Shown piece by piece: positions 27,488 to 36,671 of a DNA stretch of 64,000 bases (position 1 is the stretch's first letter; each line of letters starts with the position of its first letter). The stretch is taken from contig NZ_CP160035.1 of assembly GCF_040703125.1 (NCBI RefSeq), positions 3,458,001 through 3,522,000 on the forward strand. The letters run 5' to 3'. This DNA comes from Flavobacterium ovatum. Lineage in GTDB: Bacteria > Bacteroidota > Bacteroidia > Flavobacteriales > Flavobacteriaceae. The notes beneath the pieces were generated by a model. It worked only from the letters and a program-made list of their open reading frames with translations, did not search any database and was not told where the DNA came from. A program made the position numbers and the translations under genes.

Positions 27488-28372
27488 TTAATTTACCAAC
27501 TGCCAAGAACGTACCCAGTTGTAAGTAGTCGTTCTATCCTTCAAAGAGCCATTCAATCCTCCATCAGCAGGAACTGGATTCCAATCATACGTCTCCACAA
27601 CCAATCGTAAATACATTTTAATATCAAAATTTGCTGGTGGTTTTACAGTAGAAGTATGTTTACCATCTAGAAAGAATTGCACTTCATCAGCACTTTTCCA
27701 CCAAACTCCGTACACATGGAAATCATCATATACTTTTCCACTTACTGCTGCCTTAGCACCATTGGAAGCTTTCTTATAATCACATCCTTCAGGAATATTT
27801 CTACTGTGTGTGTTCGAATTCATTTGTTGATCAAAATTTTTCATCCATTCCTTTGGACTAGTAATTTGGCCAACAGTTTCTAAAATATCTAATTCGGTAG
27901 TTCGCTTATCGCAACCTGATGTGTTTTTCCCTTCATTAATCAACCAAAAAGTTGTTGACATAAAGGTTTTATTTGCTTTTACTTCACACTCATAATACCC
28001 ATAAGTTTTTCCTTCTTTCGACCCCACATAACCTCCACTATGTGTAAATTCCTTCCCTTGTTTCACCACTTTTTCGGGTAACATTTTAGAAATTATTTTT
28101 AGACTTCCATCAGAAACACTAATATTTTCAGCCAAAAATAATCCTGGAGCACGACCAATCCATCCTTGACCTGATATTTGCCATTTGGACTCATCTACTT
28201 TTTTACCATCAAACTCATCGGACATTTCTTTTATCAAAGACCATTTTTGAGTTGCAGGTTTTGGATCATTTCCTTTTTCGAAAAAAGGTCCTTTTTGAGC
28301 AGAAAGTCCCGTTACAAAAAGTGAAGATACTAGACAAAAAACTAGTCTAGTTTTGCTGTAATTTGATTTCAT
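27488..28372 (-). CDS. Secreted GH16 glycoside hydrolase (beta-agarase/porphyranase-like)
   Basis: This 294-residue secreted enzyme has a signal peptide ending near GLSAQ. It has the GH16 jelly-roll fold with catalytic residues in TELDILETVG: Glu160 (nucleophile), Asp162 and Glu165 (acid/base). The stretch SDEFDGKKVDESKW and the late WWKSADEVQFFLDG are typical of marine GH16 agarases and porphyranases. The enzyme would cut beta-1,4 bonds of agar- or porphyran-type chains to oligosaccharides. No sorting domain follows, so it is exported by Sec and may be periplasmic or released. Agarase versus porphyranase activity cannot be decided from sequence alone. Confidence 0.88.
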   Translation of the reverse strand: MKSNYSKTRLVFCLVSSLFVTGLSAQKGPFFEKGNDPKPATQKWSLIKEMSDEFDGKKVDESKWQISGQGWIGRAPGLFLAENISVSDGSLKIISKMLPEKVVKQGKEFTHSGGYVGSKEGKTYGYYECEVKANKTFMSTTFWLINEGKNTSGCDKRTTELDILETVGQITSPKEWMKNFDQQMNSNTHSRNIPEGCDYKKASNGAKAAVSGKVYDDFHVYGVWWKSADEVQFFLDGKHTSTVKPPANFDIKMYLRLVVETYDWNPVPADGGLNGSLKDRTTTYNWVRSWQLVN

Positions 28373-28399
28373 AGTTTTCTTTGGTTGTAATTTTAAAAT

Positions 28400-28423
28400 A
28401 GATTTATTAGCTATAATAAATCT
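28400..28423. promoter_or_regulatory. Palindrome upstream of the GH16 gene
   Basis: AGATTTATT and AATAAATCT form perfect 9-bp arms around a 6-nt centre, 27 nt before the GH16 ATG. It is outside any gene and could be an operator or a leader hairpin. Confidence 0.4.
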
Positions 28424-28606
28424 AAGGTATTATCTATTTTTAAAATAAGAAACTAAAAAACCATTTGTCTCCCAAAAATACACCAAAATGCTATTATTTG
28501 CCAAAAAAGAACAATTACCCCCCTACTATTGCTGCACTCAAGAAACCTATATTTAATGTCTGATCATTTATTACTCCTATCTATAATGGAAATCTACACT
28601 ACTAAT

Positions 28607-30031
28607 CTAGTTTAATTTGTCTAGTTTATTTTTCAATAACAGTTTCAATTCTTCTACTATTGCAGGGTTTTCTTGGGCAATATTTTTAGCTTCTTTAGCA
28701 GTAGATTTTTCGTCATACAGTTCTGTTGCACCATTTTTATGAAGTGTAAATCGGTATTGCATTGTTCTAATACTATTCGCTTTTCCATTGTAACTAAAGG
28801 CTACGTGACCACTACTATTTGCATCTTTAAGTATTGGCAATAATGATTCGCCATTTGCAAAACTTGGTTTTTCTATTCCACTTAAATCACATAATGTTGG
28901 AAAAATATCGACCGTTTCAACAATTCCATTGGATTGTTTTCCTTTTGCTTTTAATTCTGGATAGGAAATAATTAAAGGTGAACGAACGCCTTCTTCAAAC
29001 AAATTGTGTTTGCCCCAAATGGCATGTTCACCAAGATTCCAACCATGATCTCCCCACAATACAATGATGGTATTTTTATCAGCTCCTGTTTCTTTCAATT
29101 TCGCTAAAATAAAACCTACTTGTTGGTCGGCATAACTAACGCAGGCAGCGTAATGCTTGCGTACTTCATCAGCAAATTCCTTATCTGTATTTGGATTTTT
29201 ACCCCAAAGATTGTATTGAAAAAACTCACTTGAATTATGCCAAGTCGAAACAGAAGTCGGTTTTTCTGGACTTTGTATTGGTGGCAGTATGACATTTTTA
29301 TACAAGTCGAAATATTTCTTTGGAGCGCCAAACGGCAAATGTGGTCTGATAAGTCCAACAGCCAAGAAAAACGGCTTGTCTTGACTAGATAATTTTCCGA
29401 GTTGCTTAATCGCTTCATTGGCTATATGACCATCAGGATAACTAGTATCTGGACCATCAAATGACTGAAAAACATCCATCTTCGTTTTTCCAGTTGCTCT
29501 TATCTCTCCATTTGCCAAACCGTGCATAGCTCCACGTGGATGTTCCCATTCGGCCACGGGCATCAACTGCTCATTCCAAGCATTTGGCATTTCGATTACA
29601 TTTACATCATTCCAATCTTTACCTCCTAAACCGCCCGGATGATGCGATACTTTACCTATCGAAACTGTTGTATATCCTTTGTTTCTAAACCATTCTGGCA
29701 TACTTGGCGGTACGGAATTTGGGTTTACTTTTAGTTTTTCGGCTCTTTCAAAAATAGCATCGTTTCCTGGGTCTCCGTACCTACCAGTTAACATGGTGTA
29801 ACGGGAAGGACCGCAACTTGGCGAATTAACATAATGGTTTAAAAACACACGTCCATCACTGGCTAGCTTGTCTATATTCGGACTTTTGATATAGGAAACC
29901 CCAAAAGAATTGAGCTCTGGACGCAAATCATCCATGCAAATTAATAGAATGTTTTTTTGGCGTTCTTGTGCTTGAATTGTAACACAGCAGACCATTCCAA
30001 AAAGTAGCGTAACCAATTTTAAATTCTTCAT
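28607..30031 (-). CDS. Secreted sulfatase, S1 family (iduronate-sulfatase-like)
   Basis: This 474-residue secreted sulfatase has a signal peptide ending near TIQAQ. The formylglycine motif is CGPSR (Cys73), within [16 protein letters not shown]. Metal-binding residues are visible as the DD pair in ICMDDLRPE near 33 and in the late [13 protein letters not shown] near 320. The layout resembles iduronate-2-sulfatase-type S1 sulfatases. In this locus it would remove sulfate from galactan oligosaccharides. Cys-to-formylglycine conversion needs a maturase not encoded here. It is intact, unlike the two other sulfatase genes in the window, and follows the GH105-DUF2264 gene by 92 nt on the same strand. 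Confidence 0.9.
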   Translation of the reverse strand: MKNLKLVTLLFGMVCCVTIQAQERQKNILLICMDDLRPELNSFGVSYIKSPNIDKLASDGRVFLNHYVNSPSCGPSRYTMLTGRYGDPGNDAIFERAEKLKVNPNSVPPSMPEWFRNKGYTTVSIGKVSHHPGGLGGKDWNDVNVIEMPNAWNEQLMPVAEWEHPRGAMHGLANGEIRATGKTKMDVFQSFDGPDTSYPDGHIANEAIKQLGKLSSQDKPFFLAVGLIRPHLPFGAPKKYFDLYKNVILPPIQSPEKPTSVSTWHNSSEFFQYNLWGKNPNTDKEFADEVRKHYAACVSYADQQVGFILAKLKETGADKNTIIVLWGDHGWNLGEHAIWGKHNLFEEGVRSPLIISYPELKAKGKQSNGIVETVDIFPTLCDLSGIEKPSFANGESLLPILKDANSSGHVAFSYNGKANSIRTMQYRFTLHKNGATELYDEKSTAKEAKNIAQENPAIVEELKLLLKNKLDKLN

Positions 30032-30123
30032 TTTTATTTTTTTTTCGAAAAATGTTTAACCAAATATAGGACTTTCTCTCAAATTATCGTTCCCAAAAAA
30101 CAGTTCTATTAACATACTAGAAT

Positions 30124-33100
30124 CTAATAAACTATTTCGGTTTTTGAATTATCTGCATTCGTAACAGTCACCTTTTCTTTGCTAACTTTTACTTTTTTGA
30201 CAACGCTCAATTCTGCATCTGTAAAAGGAATTCCTGATTTTTTCCAAAGCATAGCCGTTACATAAACCTTATTTTTATCGGCTGGATCATAACTTCCTGA
30301 TACATTAATCACAGTGCTCTCCTTTGTTTCTGGATGAATACCTGTAGACGTTATCGCTTGGCTAGCTTTCCATCCTTGAATAGGAACCAATGCCAATTGA
30401 TAATTGCCATTGTCTATAATTTGTACTTCTTCTTTATTTATTTTTCGAATAGTTTTCGAAATAAAACCATTGATATGCGGCAAAGCATAATGTCCCAGCG
30501 TAAAATCAAATGCCGTTTTTCCCTCCATTTTATCCACTCTCAAAACACCATTTTCAATTGGAATATCTGCTAATTGAATACTAGCATTATCCACATACTC
30601 AGCGATTAATTTTCTATAATAAACACCCTTTTCAAACTTTTTAAAATTATAAACATGTCCAGATTCAAACGGATGGTCTGCTTGTTTTGTTTTAAAAACA
30701 TAATTCATCGCAGCGGTTCCTTCGCTATTGTCGGCTTGCCATGTAAACTCTGAGTTGTACGATAATTTGTTGTAGTTTTCACTAGATCGAAAAGATTCCT
30801 TAATTCCTTTTTGAGGAACATTACACCAAGCTCTAATTTCAGACGCTCCTATAGACGGATAATTAGTTACCATAATTTCCGAATTTTTGTAAAAGTGATT
30901 GGTTGTTGGTGCATTTTTTAATTCCTTGTCCCAAACACCACCATTTTCTTCTTCATTCCAGAATTTACTATCAGCAGGGGAAAACAAACTCAAGAACGCT
31001 TTTCCCATCCAAAATACACTTCCACGACAGCTATAACTTTGTGTTGAAGGCTCAAAACCACCATAAAAACCAAGAGTTGGAATATCATCTTTTCTAAATT
31101 CAGGATGCTGTAAAAATTGCAAAAGCACAGCAGACGATGTTCCTCGCAAGCCACCCCAATTGGCATTTGGTAAGTCTTTTTCATAATAACTCATTAACGG
31201 AAACGAACTAATAGACGCAAATCTATAGGTAATACTTCGACCCCACATGATCATTTTGCCGTCTTTGCTAAACATGTACGGATAATTGGCTTCTACTGGT
31301 AGGAAGTTCTTTTTGAATTTCTCTGCAATCTCTGGGTAATGCTTATCTCCAAAGTATTTACTCCAAACGGGACCATACATTTGAAACGCCCACATACTAT
31401 AATAATCGAAAGCAGGATTGTCATTATACCAACCGTCTTCTCTATAATGTTCTAGTGATTTATTCAAGTAGTCTTCAAGCAATTTTTCATTTACTTGGTA
31501 TCCTTTTTCTTTAAAATAACTTAAAATAAAGATATTGAAGAATTTCCAGTTCGAAGGCACGGTATTACCATCTCCATAACTAATCATCGTTTTTGCTAAT
31601 TTATCTTGCTGTGCTTTGGTTAAGGGATCCCATATAATTTCGGGAATCATAAACATGGATACCGAAAGTGCTCCAAACTCTACCAATGTTTGTCCGGGCC
31701 AATCTCCTTTTTTCATTGGAATATAAGAAGGATGGTTTTCATCAATTAAGTTTACGATGTTCTTACGATAATATTCGGCTATTTTAATACCATTAATTTC
31801 CAAATTTGGATTTTCTTTTAATAATGGTGCAGCCACAAATAATGTTCGACACAAACCTTCTAATTTTTCAACTGGACTTTGACGGCCATCTTTAGGATAC
31901 GATACCGTACCCATTTTTGGAAATTTCAAAGGATCATCGTAGTTTTTTACGTAACTAAAGGCTCCTTTCAATAAATACTTAGCCGCATCTATCCAATGTT
32001 GACGGGTCATTCCTGTTTTTGGACTTTTTACAAAATCAGGATTCTGAATCTGAAAAATAGGTTGTCCGCCTACCATTTTATACACTTCGGATCCAGCTGC
32101 CAAGAAAGCTCCTGAACCATATACTTCCGTTTTGTCTGCCCATGCACTTCCGGGAGCTGCGCCAATAGGTTGTACATAACCCAACATGCCCTCTTTTGTA
32201 ATATGCGAGCGCAAACAATTCCATGCTTTTTCAATATGCGGCGAATAGATCGCTTTATCGAGTAATCCGTGATTCACTCCCCAAGCCAAACCAAAAGTAA
32301 AAAAGGAAGTTCCACTTGTTTCAGGTGTTGGGTAAACATCTTGCCCTAATAAACTCATCACCCAATGTCCCTCTGGCGTTTGAATTTCGATTAATTTCTT
32401 GGCCATTTTTAAATAAATAGCTTTGAAATATTCATATTCTTTCGACCCCGGTTCGTATTCGTCCATTAGTAAAGTTAGACCTCCAAACACCCAACCATTG
32501 CCACGGGACCAAAATATTTTTTTGCCATGATCTAATTTTCCAATATAGCTGTTATCTCTGTAAAAAAGGCTTTCTTCCTCATCGAATAAATGAGCTCGAG
32601 AGGCTTCATATTCTTTCATCATGAAGTCATTGTACTTTTGTTCTCCCGTAATTTTTGCCAATTTTGCCCAAACAGGAGGTCCCATAAATAAGGCGTCGCA
32701 CCAAGTCCAGCGTTCTACATGCTTGTAATTGTCTAGCGTTATGGGTTGCGTACTTGGATTGTTGATTACATAATCAATCCCTTCCTTTGTTGGTTTAAGC
32801 ATGGTAGAATCTCCAAATTTTCGGAACAATTCTAGGTGCATTTGACCAATAGTGTGATCGTCGGCCATGTATTTGCGGTGGTGTAATTTCCAGTTTTGCT
32901 CCTCACCTATTTTTCGCAACCAATTCCAATAGCGGTCGTCTTTTGCGATTTCGGCATATTTGAGCATACCAACATAAAAAGCACCATTTGTCCAATCGGC
33001 AATATGGTGTGGTTTTTTCCTATCACTGTAAATATCTTTAAAATGTTCTATTTGCCAATCGGCTACCCGTTGCATTTCGTTACGAACAGATACTGGATTT

Positions 33101-33192
33101 ATAGATTGGTTGTCTTGTTGCGCCTTTACATTCGAAAAAAAGAATAGTGCAAACAATAAAAAACGAATTGATTTTTTTAGTTCAAATAGCAT
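30124..33192 (-). CDS. GH105-DUF2264 fusion protein, secreted
   Basis: This 1022-residue two-enzyme protein has a signal peptide (cleavage near VKAQQ). Residues about 35-375 are a GH105/GH88-type (alpha/alpha)6 barrel related to unsaturated glucuronyl/rhamnogalacturonyl hydrolases. Its likely catalytic acids are Asp111 or Asp112 in YMADDHTIGQ and Asp166 in RWTWCDALFMGPP. Residues about 393-1020 match DUF2264 (FPKMGTVSYPKDG, GDWPGQTLVEFG), a family linked to beta-glucuronidases (GH154). The fusion could remove an unsaturated uronate and a second uronic acid from one oligosaccharide. That suggests a uronate-containing glycan is used in addition to, or attached to, the galactan. Confidence 0.82.
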   Translation of the reverse strand: MLFELKKSIRFLLFALFFFSNVKAQQDNQSINPVSVRNEMQRVADWQIEHFKDIYSDRKKPHHIADWTNGAFYVGMLKYAEIAKDDRYWNWLRKIGEEQNWKLHHRKYMADDHTIGQMHLELFRKFGDSTMLKPTKEGIDYVINNPSTQPITLDNYKHVERWTWCDALFMGPPVWAKLAKITGEQKYNDFMMKEYEASRAHLFDEEESLFYRDNSYIGKLDHGKKIFWSRGNGWVFGGLTLLMDEYEPGSKEYEYFKAIYLKMAKKLIEIQTPEGHWVMSLLGQDVYPTPETSGTSFFTFGLAWGVNHGLLDKAIYSPHIEKAWNCLRSHITKEGMLGYVQPIGAAPGSAWADKTEVYGSGAFLAAGSEVYKMVGGQPIFQIQNPDFVKSPKTGMTRQHWIDAAKYLLKGAFSYVKNYDDPLKFPKMGTVSYPKDGRQSPVEKLEGLCRTLFVAAPLLKENPNLEINGIKIAEYYRKNIVNLIDENHPSYIPMKKGDWPGQTLVEFGALSVSMFMIPEIIWDPLTKAQQDKLAKTMISYGDGNTVPSNWKFFNIFILSYFKEKGYQVNEKLLEDYLNKSLEHYREDGWYNDNPAFDYYSMWAFQMYGPVWSKYFGDKHYPEIAEKFKKNFLPVEANYPYMFSKDGKMIMWGRSITYRFASISSFPLMSYYEKDLPNANWGGLRGTSSAVLLQFLQHPEFRKDDIPTLGFYGGFEPSTQSYSCRGSVFWMGKAFLSLFSPADSKFWNEEENGGVWDKELKNAPTTNHFYKNSEIMVTNYPSIGASEIRAWCNVPQKGIKESFRSSENYNKLSYNSEFTWQADNSEGTAAMNYVFKTKQADHPFESGHVYNFKKFEKGVYYRKLIAEYVDNASIQLADIPIENGVLRVDKMEGKTAFDFTLGHYALPHINGFISKTIRKINKEEVQIIDNGNYQLALVPIQGWKASQAITSTGIHPETKESTVINVSGSYDPADKNKVYVTAMLWKKSGIPFTDAELSVVKKVKVSKEKVTVTNADNSKTEIVY

Positions 33193-33370
33193 AAAATGGT
33201 AGTTTTTTGGTTTGGTACAAATGAAAATTAGTTTTTATAAGGATAGACCCTTTTATTTATGTAATTTTCGAAACCAAATATAAATAGTAAAATTCGAATT
33301 AACAGAAGTTAACGGTACTTGTAACCGTTACACAGCGAACTTTTTAGACTATAAAATCCACTAAAACAAG

Positions 33371-34561
33371 TTGATAACAAAAAACATATCAAAAGAAAAT
33401 AAAATTTCACAATTGGAAAGAGTATTGGAAAGCGATACTTTTAAGCTGTCACCAACGAGTTCTAGATTGTTGCGTTTTTTGACCAATGCTACTCTCGAAG
33501 GAAAAGAGTTAAAAGAGACTACTGTTGGAATCGAAATTTTCGGAAATTCTTTTATCGAAGATGCGAGTTCGTCAAAGATGCGCGTTAGCATATACAATTT
33601 AAGAAAAAAACTAAAAGCATATTATAGTGACGAAGGTAAAAACGATGCTTTAAAAATTGAAATCCGAAAAGGACAATACTACACTGATTTCATCATTAAC
33701 AAAGAAATCAGGATTGAAAAAAGCGCAGTTGATAATTACAAAAATAGATTTGTAATGGCATTATCTGCCGTTGGTGTGCTTGGTCTTTTTGTGATCGGAC
33801 TTCTGGTTTATTTTCTGTACCAGCCTTCTACACCTATTTGGGATTCGTTTTTCACCAATAAAAAAGAAACTATTGTAGTTGTGGGTGATGTTTTTGGAGT
33901 GCTAGGAAAAACCGCCACGGGTCAAGTGGGTTGGAATAGAGATTATAACATCAATTCGATGGCAGATTTCTATAAATTAAAAAATGAAAATCCTAAAATT
34001 GCTGAAGGAATCAAACCTTCTGACTACACCTATTTGACAAGTTCTGGCGTACTAGGAACCAAGGTGCTATCTGACTTTTTCTTCCAACAGAAATCAGATT
34101 TTACAGTGCGTTTTTCGAGTAAATTAAATTATGCCGATTTAAAGGAAAACAATACCGTATACATCGGACCAATGAAGAACAAAAACATGTTTATTGATTA
34201 TGTAAATAATTATAATAAACACTTTAATATTCAGGATTTTAAAATAAGGTACAAGAATAATTTAAAAAAAATAGATACCGTTTTTGACTTACGCGAAACA
34301 GATGGCATCAAAGATTATGCTTTGGTCTGCAGAATTAAAGGCCAAGCCAATAAAGGGGAACAGTTCTTTTTCTTTTCCGATCACGACATTGGAAATATTG
34401 CAGTAGTGGAATATTTTACCAACAAAGACAATTTGGCTTCCTTTACCAAAAAATACCTGCAAGAAAGTGAATCATTTGTAGCTGTCTTTTTGGTCGAAGG
34501 AAAAGACAGAACCAATCTCGGCATTAAGCTGCTTTTAGTAGATGCTGAAAAGGGGAAATGA
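33371..34561 (+). CDS. Membrane-bound one-component regulator, ToxR-like layout
   Basis: This 396-residue protein of unrecognised family has a clear layout. The N-terminal cytoplasmic part (about 1-115) has a winged-helix look (SSRLLRFLTNATLEGKELKE, then VSIYNLRKKLKAYY and a basic hairpin). One membrane helix is at about 128-152. The rest is an extracytoplasmic domain of about 240 residues with no recognisable fold. This resembles CadC/ToxR-type regulators that bind DNA while anchored in the inner membrane. The start is a TTG at 33371: a TAA at 33362 closes the frame upstream and no other good start precedes the DNA-binding part. It is divergent from the GH105-DUF2264 gene and may control it. 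Confidence 0.65.
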   Translation: MITKNISKENKISQLERVLESDTFKLSPTSSRLLRFLTNATLEGKELKETTVGIEIFGNSFIEDASSSKMRVSIYNLRKKLKAYYSDEGKNDALKIEIRKGQYYTDFIINKEIRIEKSAVDNYKNRFVMALSAVGVLGLFVIGLLVYFLYQPSTPIWDSFFTNKKETIVVVGDVFGVLGKTATGQVGWNRDYNINSMADFYKLKNENPKIAEGIKPSDYTYLTSSGVLGTKVLSDFFFQQKSDFTVRFSSKLNYADLKENNTVYIGPMKNKNMFIDYVNNYNKHFNIQDFKIRYKNNLKKIDTVFDLRETDGIKDYALVCRIKGQANKGEQFFFFSDHDIGNIAVVEYFTNKDNLASFTKKYLQESESFVAVFLVEGKDRTNLGIKLLLVDAEKGK

Positions 34562-34606
34562 TGAATTGAAAAGTCAAAATTAAGAATATCATTTCTTCTA
34601 CTAAAT

Positions 34607-34643
34607 AAAAAATGTGACTCTTTTAAAAGGAGTCACATTTTTT
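34607..34643. terminator. Terminator between convergent genes
   Basis: A 14-bp stem (AAAAAATGTGACTC with its complement) around a 9-nt loop, with A- and T-tracts, serves the membrane regulator and the convergent azurin-fusion gene. Confidence 0.9.
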
Positions 34644-34677
34644 GCTTTTGTACTATTGGTACCGTTGAACTGCGTTT

Positions 34678-36654
34678 TTATTTAACGATTAACTTAGTTC
34701 TCATAGTAAAGGAATGCCCTGGAAAGGTACATACTATCCAATATTCACCTGGTACGCTTGGAGAGGTAAAATAAATGGTTTCGTTACTTTCTGGTCCTAC
34801 TGTACCTGTATGGAACAAGACTAAATCATTAAAGGGAACATAACTCAAATCGGCGCCATCAAGACCTAGATTAAGAGCCAATTGTCCAATTTTCAAAGGT
34901 GTTTCTTTACCTGGTTTTGTAATAACAACATTGTGTATCATGTCATCATTATTGTTTAAGGTAAATTGAATTTTACTATTTCTCTTAATCGTAATTTCTG
35001 GTCTATCGTATTTTAATCCCGGAATCGTTCCTATTGATACTACCTCATCAGCTCCATGTTCTCCCCAACTTGATGGCATTGTGGTCACTCTTTTTGGCTG
35101 TTCTACTTTTTTGGTAGGTGTACTTGCCATATGCATCATGTGTCCTCCCTTTAGTTCCCCTCCAGGAACTTGGTTTAAAGTATAGTAACCTGTATTGTGT
35201 ACTAGTAATTCACCCGAAGCAGCTTCTAGCTTTGGAACTTCAATTTGATGAATAAATCCTAATCGCATACCGTGAATCACTAATTTCACTTTCAAACCAT
35301 CAGCCGAAATTACCGCTTTGTGTGTCATTGCTTTTTGCTGATCTACAATTGGACTACCATAAGTATCATGGTAATTGTATGTAAATGTTGAAATTTTATA
35401 ATTGGAAAGATCTTCAGCCATTTTTTTGTTGATTGGTTTGGTAAATTCCAATTCAAAACCATCATCAAGTGCTTTCATTGTTTTGATTTCGAATGGTGTT
35501 TTGCCGTTCCAAACTAAACGCTGTAAACCAAATTCCTTTTTACCTGTTGAAGACCAACCACGACTTGTCATTCCAACAATCATATTGTTATCTTCACCCC
35601 AAATCATTCTTAAAACTCCAGATGAAAATCCTTCGACAAAACCAAAAGAAGCACCTTGATAAACACCGTTGACTTTTTCCATGAAGACACGCATAATTTT
35701 ACTGTGTCCTTGGTCACCAATAAATTGTTGCCCTTCAAATGGACCAAACTTTCCGCCTGTTGTATCATATAGAATATCAGAAGTAGAAATCCCTAGAATG
35801 GTATGAGGAAACCAGATTGCAGCTGATTTTAATGCTTTCTCTTTTTTTGCATACTCATACATTGAAAGTCCCGATTGCGGTTCAATGTCTTCTGGTTTCA
35901 ACTTCAGTGGCGAATTTGGTTCGTCTGTCCATCGTAAACTAGCTGTATGACCAGCAAAATCACCTTTTTCTAAGTGGGTCATTCGTCCAGAACCAACCCA
36001 ATCCCCTTGGTTTTCAGTATAGAAAATATCATTATTATCATTAATTGCAAAACCTGCTGGAGACCTTAAACCTGCTGCCAATGGTGTGAATTTTCCATCA
36101 GGAGATACTTTTACTAACCAACCTCTCCATTTTGCAAAACTTTTACCTCCTTTGTACCAAGATACATTCAGCGTTAGTATCATATCCCCGTTTTTATCAA
36201 ACTTAGGACCGTAGGAGTATTCATGATAATTTCCAGATAAAGGCCAAGTACAAACTGTTTTGTACAAATCAGCAATTCCATCGTTGTTTTTATCTTCAAG
36301 TCTTGTTAATTCGCCTCTTTGTGCCAAGTAAAATCCTTTATCCTTATAAGCCAAACCCAAAGCCTCATGCAGACCATGTGCATATCGGTTAAACTGTGGT
36401 GTTTTGCTATAAGGTTTGTCAATTAACCATACTTCTCCTCTACGGGTGGAAACCCCTAATTTACCGTCATCGGTTAGAGCTAATCCTCCTACTTCAAGTT
36501 TTATATCCTTAGGAATTGGAATATCTTCTATTTTATAAAATTCTGATTCTTTTTGGGCTTGCCCTACATTTAGCATTTTAACATTCTGAGCGTGTCCCAA
36601 TTGGCTTACAAAAAGAACAGCTACTACTGCGATTGTTTTATTGATAATCTTCAT
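34678..36654 (-). CDS. Secreted beta-propeller protein with C-terminal azurin-like copper domain
   Basis: This 658-residue exported protein has a signal peptide ending near GHAQN. The first part is a beta-propeller of the glucose/sorbosone dehydrogenase-like kind (ALTDDGKLGVSTRRGEVWLI, RSPAGFAINDNNDIFYTENQ). The last 120 residues are a cupredoxin: His in MIHNVVITKPG, then the Cys-x-His-x-Met cluster in VCTFPGHSFTMRTK. These type 1 copper ligands match azurin, so the domain can carry one electron. The protein may oxidise a sugar in the propeller or accept electrons from a partner. A DUF1080-PA14 gene starts 17 nt upstream on the same strand, so the two are one operon. Confidence 0.82.
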   Translation of the reverse strand: MKIINKTIAVVAVLFVSQLGHAQNVKMLNVGQAQKESEFYKIEDIPIPKDIKLEVGGLALTDDGKLGVSTRRGEVWLIDKPYSKTPQFNRYAHGLHEALGLAYKDKGFYLAQRGELTRLEDKNNDGIADLYKTVCTWPLSGNYHEYSYGPKFDKNGDMILTLNVSWYKGGKSFAKWRGWLVKVSPDGKFTPLAAGLRSPAGFAINDNNDIFYTENQGDWVGSGRMTHLEKGDFAGHTASLRWTDEPNSPLKLKPEDIEPQSGLSMYEYAKKEKALKSAAIWFPHTILGISTSDILYDTTGGKFGPFEGQQFIGDQGHSKIMRVFMEKVNGVYQGASFGFVEGFSSGVLRMIWGEDNNMIVGMTSRGWSSTGKKEFGLQRLVWNGKTPFEIKTMKALDDGFELEFTKPINKKMAEDLSNYKISTFTYNYHDTYGSPIVDQQKAMTHKAVISADGLKVKLVIHGMRLGFIHQIEVPKLEAASGELLVHNTGYYTLNQVPGGELKGGHMMHMASTPTKKVEQPKRVTTMPSSWGEHGADEVVSIGTIPGLKYDRPEITIKRNSKIQFTLNNNDDMIHNVVITKPGKETPLKIGQLALNLGLDGADLSYVPFNDLVLFHTGTVGPESNETIYFTSPSVPGEYWIVCTFPGHSFTMRTKLIVK

Positions 36655-36671
36655 GTCTTTTCTCTTTAAAT

